This document shows, piece after piece, positions 12,167 through 23,722 of a DNA stretch of 64,000 nucleotides. The first letter of the stretch is position 1; the number at the start of each line of letters is the position of its first letter. Position numbers and translations under genes: made by a program. Below the pieces are notes generated by a model. That model was not told where the DNA came from and ran no database searches. It saw only the letters and a program-made list of their open reading frames with translations. Source of the DNA: Aurelia coerulea (lineage: Eukaryota > Cnidaria > Scyphozoa > Semaeostomeae > Ulmaridae); contig CM076947.1 in assembly GCA_039566865.1 (NCBI GenBank), positions 8,315,501 to 8,379,500 on the forward strand. The letters run 5' to 3'.

Positions 12167-12517
12167 GAAAATAGTGTCTCATTTATTGCCTTCATGAAAA
12201 CGTAGGGTCTGTACAGGTGGCAACTAGCCAACAACCAACAACTCCTGTTTTGTCTGCTTCTTCTATCATGTACGAGAACATTATAAGAACGAGTGTATCA
12301 TCCACTGTATCCATTAACATTTCGGGCCTGTGTACAACAGGTGGCAACTGTACAATAACCAGCAAGTTTCCTGGTGGTGTGTGAGTGAGGACATGGTGCC
12401 AGAGCAGTTTTTCTACTTAAGTTTCCTGGTGGTGTGTGAGGACATGGTGCCAGAGCAGTTTTTCTACTTTTTGAATACTGGTAGAGTAGTTTGAACATTA
12501 TAAGAACGAGTGTACTC
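12151..12517 (+). repeat. Direct repeat, copy 1
   Basis: Starts ACATTCATTGTGTCCATGAAA and runs to the end of a segment with GAACATTATAAGAACGAGTGTA. A colinear diverged copy lies at 15900-16264. Each copy holds an internal duplication of GGTGGTGTGTGAGGACATGGTG...AGTTTTTCTACTT (near 12370-12410 and 12425-12465). Minus-strand frames through it have no known domain. Confidence 0.8.
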
Positions 12518-13261
12518 ATCATAAACAGCAGAAAGCATTGCTAGCCACAAGGAGGAATGACTTCTACGGCTTATCTGTTTCAAAGACAGAAGATGGGAGC
12601 CTATCCCAAGGCTATGATTCCATGGCCTAACTTGAGGCTATGTTGACTTGCAGAAACAAATTATATGTCGGCCATTTTACCTTCCTAAATCAACAATTAA
12701 ATGATTTGCACTCGTGACATCTTTCAACCCATTTAAACCCTGACGTGACATCTGATATGAGACAGAATCTAGTATCGTATCACGGGGGGGGGGGGGTTCT
12801 TCCATAGTAAAGGTATCTGGGGATGTGCCACGAGCAAGGGTATACTATTTCGGACTTCTCGCCTAACCAAGGGTAATACTTTTTTTGCAATTTTGGCCAG
12901 CAACGGTCTAGCCAAGGTTATCATTTTTGACAATATTGGTCTAGCGAACGGTCATGACATCATATTTGGCACAGCTTGTTTTGTATTATTAATTGCACTT
13001 TTCCTGATAGCATGTTGAATGTTCCGATTGTCTGCTGGATGCAACATTCTCAGTCTGCATGATCAACTGGTCAGAAATCTTCTGCTTTCAGAGGGGAGTA
13101 GTGGAAAAGTTATAAACTCTCCATCACGGGGGGGGGGTTATTGCCAATTTTTGGGTAGGGGTCTGCCGAGAGCATATTGAAAATGGTACCGTTGGCTAGA
13201 CTAATTTTTACGAAAATTGTAGCCTTGGCTAGACCAATTAAATTTTGTTGCTCTCAGTTTT

Positions 13262-13405
13262 TTAAAGAACGCTGGTCAACCAGCATCCTTTGCACGCATC
13301 ACATTTTGCCTTTTGACTGCGGCAGCCATTTTCATATGGCATCATACATAGCAGTGCTCAGCAAAGCGCGACCGCAAAGGATGCTGGTTGACCGGCGTTC
13401 TTTAA
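13262..13405. mobile_element. 144-bp MITE with AAAGAACGCTGGTCAACC ends
   Basis: About 31-bp inverted ends (AAAGAACGCTGGTCAACCAG and its inverse with one or two changes). The end itself contains the small palindrome GCTGGTCAACCAGC. No gene. Confidence 0.75.
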
Positions 13406-13451
13406 TTCTAACATATAAAGAAACAATGTACTGACATTGCACAGCAAGGGT

Positions 13452-14651
13452 AAGCACGCTATGGTGGCTTATTGTAATTTGCAAAAATTTTCGCATCATG
13501 CGCAAATTTGCAAAATACAAAACAGGTGCTTGAAATTGTAAATGCGAAAATTCTTACATTCCTGTTAAATCGACAAAGTAACGTTTCTTTCTCGTAAATG
13601 ATCAAAACAAAATAGCCAAGGACAACGGGAACAAGGTTACACAACCACCTGGTCTTGTCTTGCTTTGCTGCTGTCGTCCATGCATGCTCCATGGCCATGG
13701 CCTAAATCCGTTCTGATTCCAATGGAGATCCAAAACATAATCAATTGCTTGTTCAAAGTCCGCATTTGCCAGTAATGATCACCTTTGAAGCCAAATCCAC
13801 GGCTATAAACCTCAACATGTTGTTATAAGACCTCAGGATGGGCAATTGTAAATGTTTTCGCAATAGAAAATACCATCAAGTTTTTGTAATTTTAGAAAAA
13901 TATCCAAAGTGGCCTATAAACGGTAACTAAACGCAAATTCAGTCGAGGTTATTGTGTTTAGAAGAGTCTTTCTTATTTAGTGTAAGCATTCAAGGCATTT
14001 AAAGATAACAAAAAGCCTTCTTATGGACCGTCTGTTACGATTTAAACGTAAAACCCGAAAAGCAAGGGCTAAAATTGGCCAAATCCGCAAGCCCCCTTGG
14101 GGAAAGGTTTTTGTCTTTTGAATGCCTTGAATGACTATATAAGAAAGACTCTTTTAAACACCATAAATTCAACTGAATTTGTGTTTATAGGCCACTTTGG
14201 ATATTTTTCGCAAATTATAAAAATGTGATGGTATTTTGTAATTTGCGAAAACATTTTCAATTGCCCATTCTGAGGTATTGTAACAACATGTTGAGGTTTA
14301 TAGGCATGGATTTGGCTTCAAATGTGATCATTACTGGCAAATGTGGACTTTGAAGAAGCAATTGATTATGTTTTGGATCTCCATTTGAATCAGAACGGAT
14401 TTAGGCCATAGAGCATGCATGGACGACAGCAGCAAAGCAAAACAAGAGCGGGTGGTTGTGTAACTTTGTTCCCGTTTTCCTTGGCTATTTTGTTTTGATC
14501 ATTTACGAGAAAGAAACGTTACTTTGTCGATTTAACAGGAATGTAAGAATTTTCGCATTTTTCCATTTCAAGCCCCTGCTTTGTATTTTGCGAAATTTCG
14601 CATTTTTCGCATGATGCGAAAATTTTTGCAAATTACAATAAGCCCGCTATG
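13452..14651. mobile_element. 1.2-kb foldback element, arms of about 550-600 bp
   Basis: The sequence from GGCTTATTGTAATTTGCAAA near 13467 is mirrored to about 14648, with the turning point near 14050. Matching landmarks include CAAAGTAACGTTTCTTTCTC (13575 / 14520), ATGCATGCTC (13680 / 14410) and ACCTCAACATGTTG (13810 / 14290). The arms differ by scattered substitutions and small indels, so this is an old palindrome and not a recent duplication. The frame 13459-13698 (minus) lies inside it and shows no domain. Confidence 0.85.
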
Positions 14652-14789
14652 GTAACCATGCGCATCTTGTTGGTCCCAGAAGAGTGTCTTTGCGTTTTGA
14701 TTATGGTACAGTAGTTTGAAGGTGTTGTGGTGCAGTGGTGTAATGCTGTGACATTGCAGCCAGAACAGTCAGGCGGACAAAGCATCTAG

Positions 14790-15890
14790 CGAGGGGGCAA
14801 TATACACTTACCTCACATAAGTATTGCACCACCTTACCCAAAATGGCGCCCAAAAGTGTCTTTCAGCCCAATCAACAAAATTTGCATAACAAAAGCATCA
14901 GCATTTAAGGGTTTCTCTACCGGGTGTTTCGACAGGAAAATAATTGTTAATTCATTTGCTTTTCATTCATAAGTAAAATGAAACGTTAGTTTGTTGATTT
15001 CTTTGATAAATTAGCAAAAATCTCCGGACAACGCTGCACAAGATTTTGGGAGCGTAGCTGGAGGAGTAGGCCAAACAAAATGAGAAACGGATAGATATCT
15101 GGGGGCAAAGATAACAACATTTTAGCGTTTTCAAATTAGGATTCTACAAACTTTATCGCTATGACAAAAGTTTTCCGTGAGGAAGGCAAGAAGGATAAAC
15201 ACAAAGGGAAAACGGAAAGAGACCATTCTAAGGTAAGAATATCCTTGATATCATTTTTATCACGTTAACATTAATTTTGCTTCCTGGAAGACTTTAGGCA
15301 GGTGGTTGACATCTAAATATATGGATTTTGATGTGCCTAACGAAATCGCTACGGTTTAATTTAGTTTGAAGGTAATTTGAAATTTAACAAGTGACTGGAG
15401 CGTGTTTCCTTAAACCTGACTCCTTCTTAGACAAATTTATGTTCAGTTGCATTGAATGATGGCTTAGTTATTTATTTGAATTTTCTTCTTTTGTCGCATT
15501 TGAGTGGAAATCTTTTATCATGGTGATAAATGTTGTTAAATCCCAATTTGAAAACACTAAAATTTAGTTATCTTTGCCCCCAGATACCTATCTGTTTCTC
15601 ATTTTGTTTTGGCTACTCTTCCAGATACGCTCCCAAAATCTTGTGCAGCGTTGTCCGGGGTTTTTGCTAATTCATCAAAGAAACCAACAAAATAACGTTT
15701 CATTTTACTTATGAATGAAAAGCAAACGAATTAGCAATTATTTTCCGGCCAAAACACCCGCTAGAGAAACCTTTAAATGCTGATGCTTTTGTTATGCAAA
15801 TTTTGTTGATTGGGCTAAAAGACACTTTTGGGCGCCATTTTGGGTTAGGTGGTGCAATGCTTATGTGAGGTAAGTGTATATGCGGGGAGG
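14790..15890. mobile_element. 1.1-kb element with about 315-bp terminal inverted repeats
   Basis: The left arm (14795-15118; ATACACTTACCTCACATAAG to GGGGGCAAAGATAAC) is repeated inverted at 15569-15885. The centre (15120-15568) is unique and has no convincing frame. It adjoins the preceding foldback element. I could not define a TSD. Confidence 0.85.
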
Positions 15891-15899
15891 ATATTATGT

Positions 15900-16264
15900 A
15901 CATTCATTGTGTCCATGAAAATAGTGTCTCATTTTTTGTCTTCATGAAAACGTAGGGCCTGTACAGGTGGCAACTATCCAACAACCAACAACTCCTTCTC
16001 TGTCTGGCTCTTCTATCATCAAGGAGAACATTATAAGAACGAGTGTATCACCCACTGTATCCATCAACATTTTTGGCCTGTGTACAACAGGTGGCAACTG
16101 TCCAATAACCAACAAGTTTTCTGGTGGTGTGTATGTGAGGACATGGTGCCAGAGCAGTTTTTCTACTTAAGTTTCCTGGTGGTGTGTGAGGACATGGTGC
16201 CAGAGCAGTTTTTCTACTTTTTGAATTCTGGTAGAGTAGTTTGAACATTATAAGAACGAGTGTA
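15900..16264 (+). repeat. Direct repeat, copy 2
   Basis: Colinear with 12151-12517, differing by substitutions and a few indels. It also carries the inner duplication around AGGACATGGTGCCAGAGCAG. Copy 1 starts inside LINE sequence, and this copy keeps about 36 bp of the same LINE sequence, so the two share one ancestral junction. Confidence 0.8.
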
Positions 16265-16279
16265 TCATTCATTATCTCT

Positions 16280-17390
16280 ATGAATATCAAGGGCGTGCAC
16301 AGGTAACGAGTTTGCTGGTGTGTGATAACGAGGACACGGGACACGTTCCTGCTTCGGCTCTTCTTGTTCCCTTCCATGTGTCCAACAAAAACAAGGGCTC
16401 CTCTTCTGGTCTTCCTTAATCATGTATCATCAGCTCCACATCAGCTCCTTTGAGTTGCCAGACTTTTTAACCTGCTTTGTGCTGTATGAAATGTCCATGG
16501 TCCATTCAGTTCAGGGCTCAAAGTGATTTTAGGCCTATCCTATCATCCTGTTTGAAGGAGACCGATTTAAGAAAGTGTCATGGCAGCCAGTCATGAATAA
16601 TACATCAGGACTGTTGTAGATCTCCGTGTACAGTATGACATGTATGGTGAATAAATTTGCAAATGTCATCATGCTCTATCAATTTGATTTTTGTTATCAT
16701 TTTTAGCCCCATTTGCCCCCTGATTTAACCCCCAACAAGGCAAAATCGTCTAAAATCAAGCGCAAATTCGAATTAAGCACCCCTGAAATGCTCTAGAAAC
16801 CAGCAGTCTTGAGAAGGATTGATCAACTTTAATTTGTTATCATTGTTGCCCCATTTGCCCCCTGATTTAACCCCAAAAAGGCAAAATGTTCTAAAATCGA
16901 GTCCAAATTCGAATACAGCACCCATGATGAAATACCCTGAAAATCAAGTTTGAGAGAGATCGATCATCTTTAATTTTTTATCATTTTTAGCTATCAACTG
17001 TAGGCCTATGACATACCTACTCCGTATCCGCGTATCCACGTTTTTTTTAACATAGTCCTTATGTGCGGGGTATTCTGAAGTTAAGCCGCTAGTTTATTGT
17101 CAACAAACAACAAAAATTTGTTATCAGGAAATGAAATATGACTGAAAATATGCTGTTCCCAAGATTATCAAAGATGATATTCTGGCCTAAACTGTGGCTA
17201 GAAAAATAACAAAAGGATCCTTTGGCCAGAACAGAAGTGTGAAAAAAGTATACCCTCGAGTTCCTTCAAAGTAAAGGTGTTTAGGGATGTGCTGCGCTCA
17301 AGGCCCTTCACCCCCAAATACCTTTACTTTGGAGGAACCCCCCCCCATTATATTGTTTGGTACTTTATATTTCATGCATGTATGCACCTT
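16280..17390. other. No gene seen
   Basis: Contains two imperfect copies of an approximately 120-bp phrase (ATCATTTTTAGCCCCATTTGCCCCCTGATTTAACCCC near 16697, again near 16840) and the GGATACG-related repeat end near 17015-17090. No coding evidence. Confidence 0.4.
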
Positions 17391-17395
17391 CAATA

Positions 17396-18667
17396 ATATG
17401 GTGGGATGATAAATGCTGAAATTCATTTGCAACGAAATTGGTCATATTGATTTTATTGTTTGTTTCAATAAAGTTTGTCGTGGTTATCTCTACTTTTCTG
17501 GTGATGTCAAATCAAGGCCATACTGGGGCCATACAACAATCCAGGGAAGTGTAAGTGATCCATTGAATACCCTAATGTGTAGGACATTTAGGGACAGTTT
17601 TTGGAAATTTTGATCAAATTTTGAATAACCTTGCTTGCTATGCTTGTGTTGCAGTAGTCAAGGTGGTCCCTTCTTCCTTATTTTGTTCAAAAGAAATATC
17701 TCTTTGTCAAGATATGTTTCGGTTGACTTTACACTGGCGTGGATGGAAAGATCCCACTGCTTGGAAAGAAACGTTGTAGGACACTTTTCAAATCTATAAA
17801 CCGAGTATATCAGGCCTTCGTCTGTTGGTTAGCTCATTGAGACATATCAAAAAATCAGAGACGCTGTAAAATCAGATTGAAGCGTTGGATTGTTTACAAA
17901 AACTTGCTGTAACCACAGGTAGCAGCGTATGATTGCAAAATTAGTTTAGATATTAATGATATACAACCTTATCATACGCAAGGAACATCATCAAAACAGA
18001 GAAAGACGATATGGAATATGATAAGGTTGTATATCATTAATATCTAAACTAATTTTACAATCATACGCTGCTACCTGTGCTGTAACTAATGTCATGAATT
18101 TCATTTTTGAAAGCAGCTATAAAAACGCGCTCCTTACCTGTAAAAAAACAGTCTAGTCTATATCCATTTTCTGCCATCGGGATATTGGCCAAACAACGTT
18201 GATAACATTGAAAACTAACATATGGTTCAGGTTGCTTCAAAAAGCGCGCCATTCTTGCGTTGGGCCTCAGTTTGAAAAACGCAACAGAGGTTGCGTGAAA
18301 GTTTGAGTTGAACCAGCCCTCCGGATGAGTTTGCCATAGCAGTGACGTCACAAAGGTGGACTGGTTCCATATAAGGTCATTTCGGACGCACGCGCCTCTG
18401 GAGAAATTCAAACAAAGGAACAAACGATATTTCACTCCCATTCTCTTCGTTAGTTTCCCGCCGTCAGCAAGGGAGAAATCGCAAACGAGGACGGCCTCGC
18501 TTTTACAGAACACAGTAGAAATTTAGGCCGTTGCAGATTTGAATTTTGGAGTTGATTTGAGCATGCTGTTGCGGGTAAATTGTAGGCGAAAACAACAAGA
18601 ATAAAGACACAGGTACGATTTGTTTATACATTTTATCATACATTTACTTTGTTTCCTCTCACCCATG
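17396..18667 (-). repeat. Right arm of the 1272-bp inverted repeat
   Basis: Reverse complement of 6368-7639. Borders are sharp: at the inner end identity stops after CATAT, and at the outer end it stops at CATGGGT. The only mismatch noticed is at 17435. It carries the mirrored 150-codon frame (18061-18513, minus), the mirrored 66-codon frame (17413-17613, plus) and the second hairpin MITE (17914-18079). Confidence 0.9.
17914..18079. mobile_element. Hairpin MITE, copy in right arm
   Basis: Mirror of 6956-7121, with the same GTTACAG-type flanks in reverse orientation. It was duplicated together with the arm, so it inserted before the arm duplication. Confidence 0.85.
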
Positions 18668-18669
18668 CT

Positions 18670-20900
18670 TTCATGTGATCCTCATCACAGAGATCGCAAA
18701 AGATTTCGGATCGAGATTGCAATGAAAAATGTTGGCGCTCTGATGTTGCGTTGCATGCCCTAAAGACAGACGAGCTAGCAAACACAATGTAAACAATGAA
18801 CAACACTGAGCGGGATAGCAGCCTCTTCTGTGAAGGCCAATGTGGATTGTTTGTTCGTTTTATGTTTGTTTTATGTAGGAAATCATGGGGAAATATCAAA
18901 ACTCCATTAGCAAAGAGGTAGCAAGCCTTAGACAAAAATTTGAACCAAAACGTTGCTGGACGATTTCCCCCCACTGACACTCATGGACTTCTTGCAAAAT
19001 GGCTGATGTTGCACAATATTTACTGATCACTGTTGTCTGCCAACCAACACCAGCAGCAGAGAATCCCAGAAGTAGTACCTGCAACATATGCAGCTCAAGG
19101 TTTGATACCTCGTCATCAGACAGTTCATGGTGGAAGAACCGTAAAACAGACAGTACCAAGAGACCCAAGTGCCTCATTTACTTTGGTTCAAAGTTACCAT
19201 AATCAGAATATTGGATCAAGTACCAGCAGACCTACAGATTGTGCGAGGTTGAGGTCATCAGCATCTTCATCACATGTCTTGCAGCGTTATTTTTGCCGTG
19301 CCCCAAATGCTTTCAGAAGAGGCCATGGAAAGTGGTAGTGCTAAACACCAGAACCAGCAAGAACCATCCAGAATCAACCAGAAACAGCCAGAATTACCCA
19401 GAACCAGCCATCAGAGCAAGACATAGATATTCTCTGACCAGGATATCGGCCTAGCCTCCGGCTGTTTACACAGCACAAATCGGAGATACCGCATCACATG
19501 TGGCAAAAGTTTACCCCCACTATCAAGGCCCCTGGGTGGGGGTATCGAGCCGCAAATTGCTTTAAACTTTAAATGACTCGCAATGGCTGGTTCTGGGTGG
19601 TTAGTATCATCTCAAAAGAATTGACCTTTGTCCCCTTGTGCCTAGCCACGCTACACGAGAACCCTCAATTTGCTAGACTTATAACCTGAAGTCCCTTGTT
19701 TTCCTGTGCTCTTTGAATTGATGATGGCGCTTGGGTCAACTCAACCTCGTCCTCATGCTTCAGAAAGATAAATTATCAGCTACAGTCTTATTACAAAAGT
19801 CTTGTGTCTCCATATGGCAGAGTTTCAGGTAATTTTAATCGATAACATACTGTGTAATAAGTCCGGAAACATTGGGGAAAGTATGAACATGTGACAAAAA
19901 ATGGCCGATCTTCTCGTAGACTGATGCTGTTGTAGTAGATAATGCAATGAACAAAAAAAATCTTAGAATAGCTTCGTTTAAGCCTTTTGAAACGTTTGCA
20001 GCGATAGGTTGGAGTTAGGAAGCAGTACATGTTAAAAAAAAGAAAAACTAAAACTAGAAAAGGGGTGTTTTTCAGAAGAACCAAGGAAATCTAAAAAAGG
20101 GGTACATGTTTCTCAGTTGAACTTGAAAAATAAAAATGACTTAGAAACCAAATTGCTCTGCACCCCAGGGCTGGTGGCACTCAAGCCTGCACCCTGAGTT
20201 GCACCCCATGCCTGGTGGCACGTAAGCATTTGGATGGGGACTTTAAGTGGTCACATGTGCTTATGAGTTTATACACTAAGTTGGGATGGGGTTTCAAAAT
20301 GTGTCCCTAAAATGGGAAGCTGACTAACATTCAAGCATGAATTTATTTAAATGTTTGAACTGTATGTGAGGTAATGTGTATGCATCAGCAAGCAATTTGG
20401 TGTCTTCTGGATTGACATCAGAAATGTGGTAAGCCAGTTGATATTCAACCTAGACTTTTCATCCTCCTATGTTTTACCTGGTAACTTAAGTGTACACGGT
20501 GCCTGCATATAACCTGAATTTCAGTTACAAAACATTGGCAAAATGTGACCCTGGGATTTTTAAGACTCAGTTTTGTAAGGCGGGTGTCAGGCTGCATTAA
20601 TTTGCTGGAGTTTTGTCATATAGAATGAGATAGAAAGGTTCTTGCAAATGGAGCAAAAAACGGTATGGTAAATGGCAGACACAAAGGAGGTAATATATAA
20701 AGTCCTTGGAATTGTTTATCATCAGGACATCATCTGAGTTGAAGTTTTCTGAATCTATAACATTTTGTCTAAGAAAGTGGACCTCAATCACCCATCAAAA
20801 GAAAGCTGACATCGATACTTTACAAATAAAAGGAAGCACTTGAAAAAGTTGAGCATTCAGTTTTGAAGAAGATGGCATGCAATAGCATCAGTTGCACAAT
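18670..20900. other. Anonymous DNA, no supported gene
   Basis: Open frames of 60-115 codons occur on both strands at 18636-19450, but they overlap one another and I recognise none. Around 19340-19420 a short run repeats AACCAGCAAGAACCA-like words. 20160-20230 repeats GCACCCCAGGGCTGGTGGCAC with variation. Confidence 0.35.
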
Positions 20901-20905
20901 ATAGC

Positions 20906-21240
20906 CTATTTAGATTCAAGAAGTAAGCTCAAAATAGATCTGATCAACTCAAGCATACCTCGGATGGCATTTTTGTGATGTTTCTCAATCATATCCTTTT
21001 GCACACTCCAGAACAGTGCCATATCTTGGTTTTCCTGCAAAAATCTTGGCTCTCCACCTGGTCCCTTCTCCTCATCAATGAATTTGAACATCCTCTTAAA
21101 TCATGGTGATCTTTTTCAACAATTCTTTTTGCGCTTTCCTCTACTGCAAGCTTTCTTTTGCATAATGCTTGCATCGTTCTGCATTTTGTCTGTTCTGCTT
21201 CTCCTGTTGCATTCTCATCAGAAGCTGATCACTTGACAGG
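20906..21240 (-). pseudogene. Fragment of an unknown element-type protein (frameshifted)
   Basis: Two overlapping minus-strand frames combine into one reading: ALCKRKLAVEESAKRIVEKD, then after a frame change FKFIDEEKGPGGEPRFLQEN and DMALFWSVQKDMIEKHHKNA. The composition is charged and helical. I do not recognise a catalytic motif. The divergent neighbour at 21494 is also a fragment, so this is likely debris of an element or a gene family. Confidence 0.4.
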
Positions 21241-21493
21241 TACTTTATGTTGATGTTCTTTGATTGATCTCCTGCTGTCAAATACCTCCTGTTTCACCTG
21301 CACCACAGCATATCAGCAAGATGATAACAGTTGTCACAAGCCTCCCTCTGAGAGGTAGTGCTTGGGGTACAAGGAGGCAAAAAGATATGGCAGCTTGATG
21401 AAAAGAAGTTTATGCTATTGTTGGCAGTTCTAGAATTGAAACTGATTTCCTTACTCCAATGCACTTCCCACTTGAAATTGTTACTTCCATGTC

Positions 21494-21975
21494 AGTGAAG
21501 CCATGTGAAGAACTTGAAGAACCTGCGCACAATTTCAAAGCAGACACAGTTTTCCAACGTTTATGGCCATTATAGGCTTCAACATGTTGGTGTCTTATCG
21601 TACATAGTTGATGATCCTGATCTGATTTCAGTCTTATTTGAAGTTTCTAAACGTCATTTGACACCAGCCATGCCTCATTCCATCATTGAGTGGGACTCAG
21701 TAGAATCAATGGAGAACAAAGAAGTTTTACTGTGGCTAAGAAACTATATTGATCAAAGTAACAAGGAACATCGTTTGATGTTCTTGAAGTTTGCAACAGG
21801 ACAGTCACTCAAGCCAATAGATTCACCAAATATTTTGTTGGGATTCACTGGAAAGGAAGAGGTTTTGTCTGAGGCTGTTGCTTGTGAAAACACCTTACTG
21901 ATACCGCGTGGGAACTGCAATAAATATGAGCTTTTTAAGAAGATTAGCACAGCTTTAGAATGCTGTTCTCTTTTG
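21494..21975 (+). pseudogene. HECT-like C-terminal domain fragment
   Basis: The plus frame reads a segment with FLKFATGQ, a gap, then EAVACENTLLIPRG and NKYELFKKISTALE. This matches the usual end of HECT E3 ubiquitin-ligase domains: F..F.TG, then a TC-like cysteine followed by L.IPR and a final helix. Here the position before the catalytic cysteine is Ala (AC). HECT domains pass ubiquitin from an E2 through that cysteine. Only about 150 residues remain and no E2-binding lobe is visible. The frame then runs into unrelated sequence antisense to an L1 ORF1. Start unknown: an in-frame stop lies just upstream, so this may be one exon or a truncated copy. Confidence 0.5.
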
Positions 21976-22001
21976 CTTTCCACGGCTGGAACTTGGCTAC
22001 G

Positions 22002-22496
22002 CTATGCATGGGCCCTTGTTTCTTGTCCAGCCATCTTTTGTGCATTTTTAGGGGTGTGATTAGGTTTACCAATCCTGTGGGATCTTTCTATCACAATTTC
22101 TTCATCCATAATGAGTTCTGATTTAGATAAGGCTTTGACAGTGCTCTCTGTATCGCCCCATGTCTGCTCCGATGGGTCCTTGGGAATACCAATTAATTTC
22201 AAGTTGTTCCTGCGTGACTGGTTCTCCAAGTATACCGCTTGTCTAGCATATCCTCAAAAGTATCGTACATGCTAACCTCGATACTTGAAGTTTCTTTGTT
22301 AGTAGCTTTAAACTTTCTTCTGACACTTTAATGGTTGATTTAATAGTCATTTACATTACTCACAAATTGAAGAGAAGCCTTGAAATCGTCAAACTCCTTC
22401 TTGAGGTCCCCTCACTTCTGATTTCAAGTCATCCATGATCCAAGAAGCACGATGTGCATCCAGAAGTTCTTTCACAACTTCTAGCGGAACTGCCAT
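22002..22496 (-). pseudogene. L1-type LINE ORF1 remnant
   Basis: On the minus strand an ATG at 22496 starts a short basic/acidic helix region (PLEVVKELLDAH, then DLKKEFDDFKASLQFVSN after a frameshift). It later reaches VYLENQSRRNNLKLIGIP, EQTWGDTESTV and ELIMDEEIVIERSHRIGKPN. The SRRNNLKLIGIP...ERSHRIGKP pair is the hallmark of the L1 ORF1 RNA-binding (RRM) domain, a nucleic-acid chaperone for retrotransposition. Several frameshifts and a stop near 22345 make it non-functional. No ORF2 follows downstream on the same strand; the HECT-like fragment abuts it. Confidence 0.8.
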
Positions 22497-22499
22497 ATC

Positions 22500-23520
22500 G
22501 GAACCTTTTGTTTATTCTAAAAAACATTTTGAATGACTAAGTAAATACTTGATAGAAGAGCCAGAAAGTAGCCGAATTATGGAGAGCAACAATTAGCGTG
22601 CTTTCGTTCTCCGCAATCTTGGTAATGAAAATCATAATGACATCATAATTGAAATAAGTAATGCAAAAGTGTCAAAAGAAATCACCTTTGAGAAAGCAAT
22701 GAAACATAAATCAGCTTGTGTTAGAAGGCTACACACCATTCCCATCCAGAAAAGACACTGAAGAATCATTGCTAGATTGCATGCGTCCATTAGTGACAAC
22801 ATGATAGCACAGACAGAGCGTCAAAGATCTCAAAGAAGAGGGGCTGGATTTTTCAACTTACATGTATGTGCCAGAAATAGATCCAGTTACATGAATTGAA
22901 AAGCATGAAAGAGGTGATCACAATCATCTTGAGACGAATTGCTACCAACACCCAAGAAGGCAAGGATGTTAAACTTTATTAAGAAAGCTTTGACCTGGCT
23001 TTGAGAGACAAAGACACTGGATTAACTCATGCGGCATTGACATTAGAAGGAATCTTCCTTTAATTTCACTCATAACAAGTGTCAACCTATTTCTTAAAAA
23101 AAAGCTTGAGCATCAAATATCTTTTTACAAGTGCTGTGTCAATCGTTACAGCTCACTTTTCTGCACTACTCATTGTTAAAAGGCATTCACCAATGAGCCC
23201 AGCTGATATGTTACAATAATGGACACCCCTCTGTTCCATATATTTTTAGAAAGTGCAGTCTCTAGGGGGCGAAGGGGTTGAAACGTATGCCTGTCAATCA
23301 ATGTGTCAATCGCGAAACCCTACACCAGAAGGCTCATTACGTGTACAGTGAGAAGTTACGACATTAAATGCATCATTTAACTCATAAACAATTGTTCATA
23401 AACAAAATATTACTACACATAAAGAGAAAATTAATATTATGTAAATATCTCCCCTTGCAAAATGTTCATTCAAAATTCAATACTTCGTTCTGTAACCTTT
23501 GTTTTGAACTATGGCTTTCA
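22500..23520. other. No gene seen
   Basis: AT-rich DNA. The segment 22640-23060 has interrupted coding-like stretches with many stops, and no family is recognisable. Confidence 0.35.
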
Positions 23521-23722
23521 ATCATGTGTCCATATTCTCAATTGTTCTCTCAATTACTTGACTACTGAAATTATGCAGTGTCGCAACAACAAGTTTCTCG
23601 AATGCTGCACAATCTTTGTGGACAAGTGTCTGCTCCAGGGCCTGTTTCCGTAACTTACGGCAAACATTGTGGAAAACATTTTCGATTGGGTTGAGGTCAG
23701 GGGATTGTGGGGCGATTTCTAG
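23519..23722 (-). pseudogene. Tc1-type transposase, C-terminal piece
   Basis: The minus frame reads IAPQSPDLNPIENVFH followed by RKLRKQALEQ and FEKLVVATLHNFSSQVIERT. PQSPDLNPIENV is the signature around the last catalytic acidic residue (E) of the Tc1/mariner DDE transposase, which cuts and pastes DNA at TA sites. An in-frame TGA stands after ENMDT, where the family normally continues with Arg and LKAI; those codons are present beyond it. The 5' side is broken at 23722 by an inserted MITE. On its far side (24613-24650) the minus strand reads FYENAVIE, which fits the residues just before IAPQSPD. The first two catalytic Asp residues are not found. Confidence 0.85.

Noticed and set aside
18999..19454. 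Gln/Ser-rich frames that might be a host exon
   Set aside because: Three overlapping frames compete, no domain and no clear splice borders.
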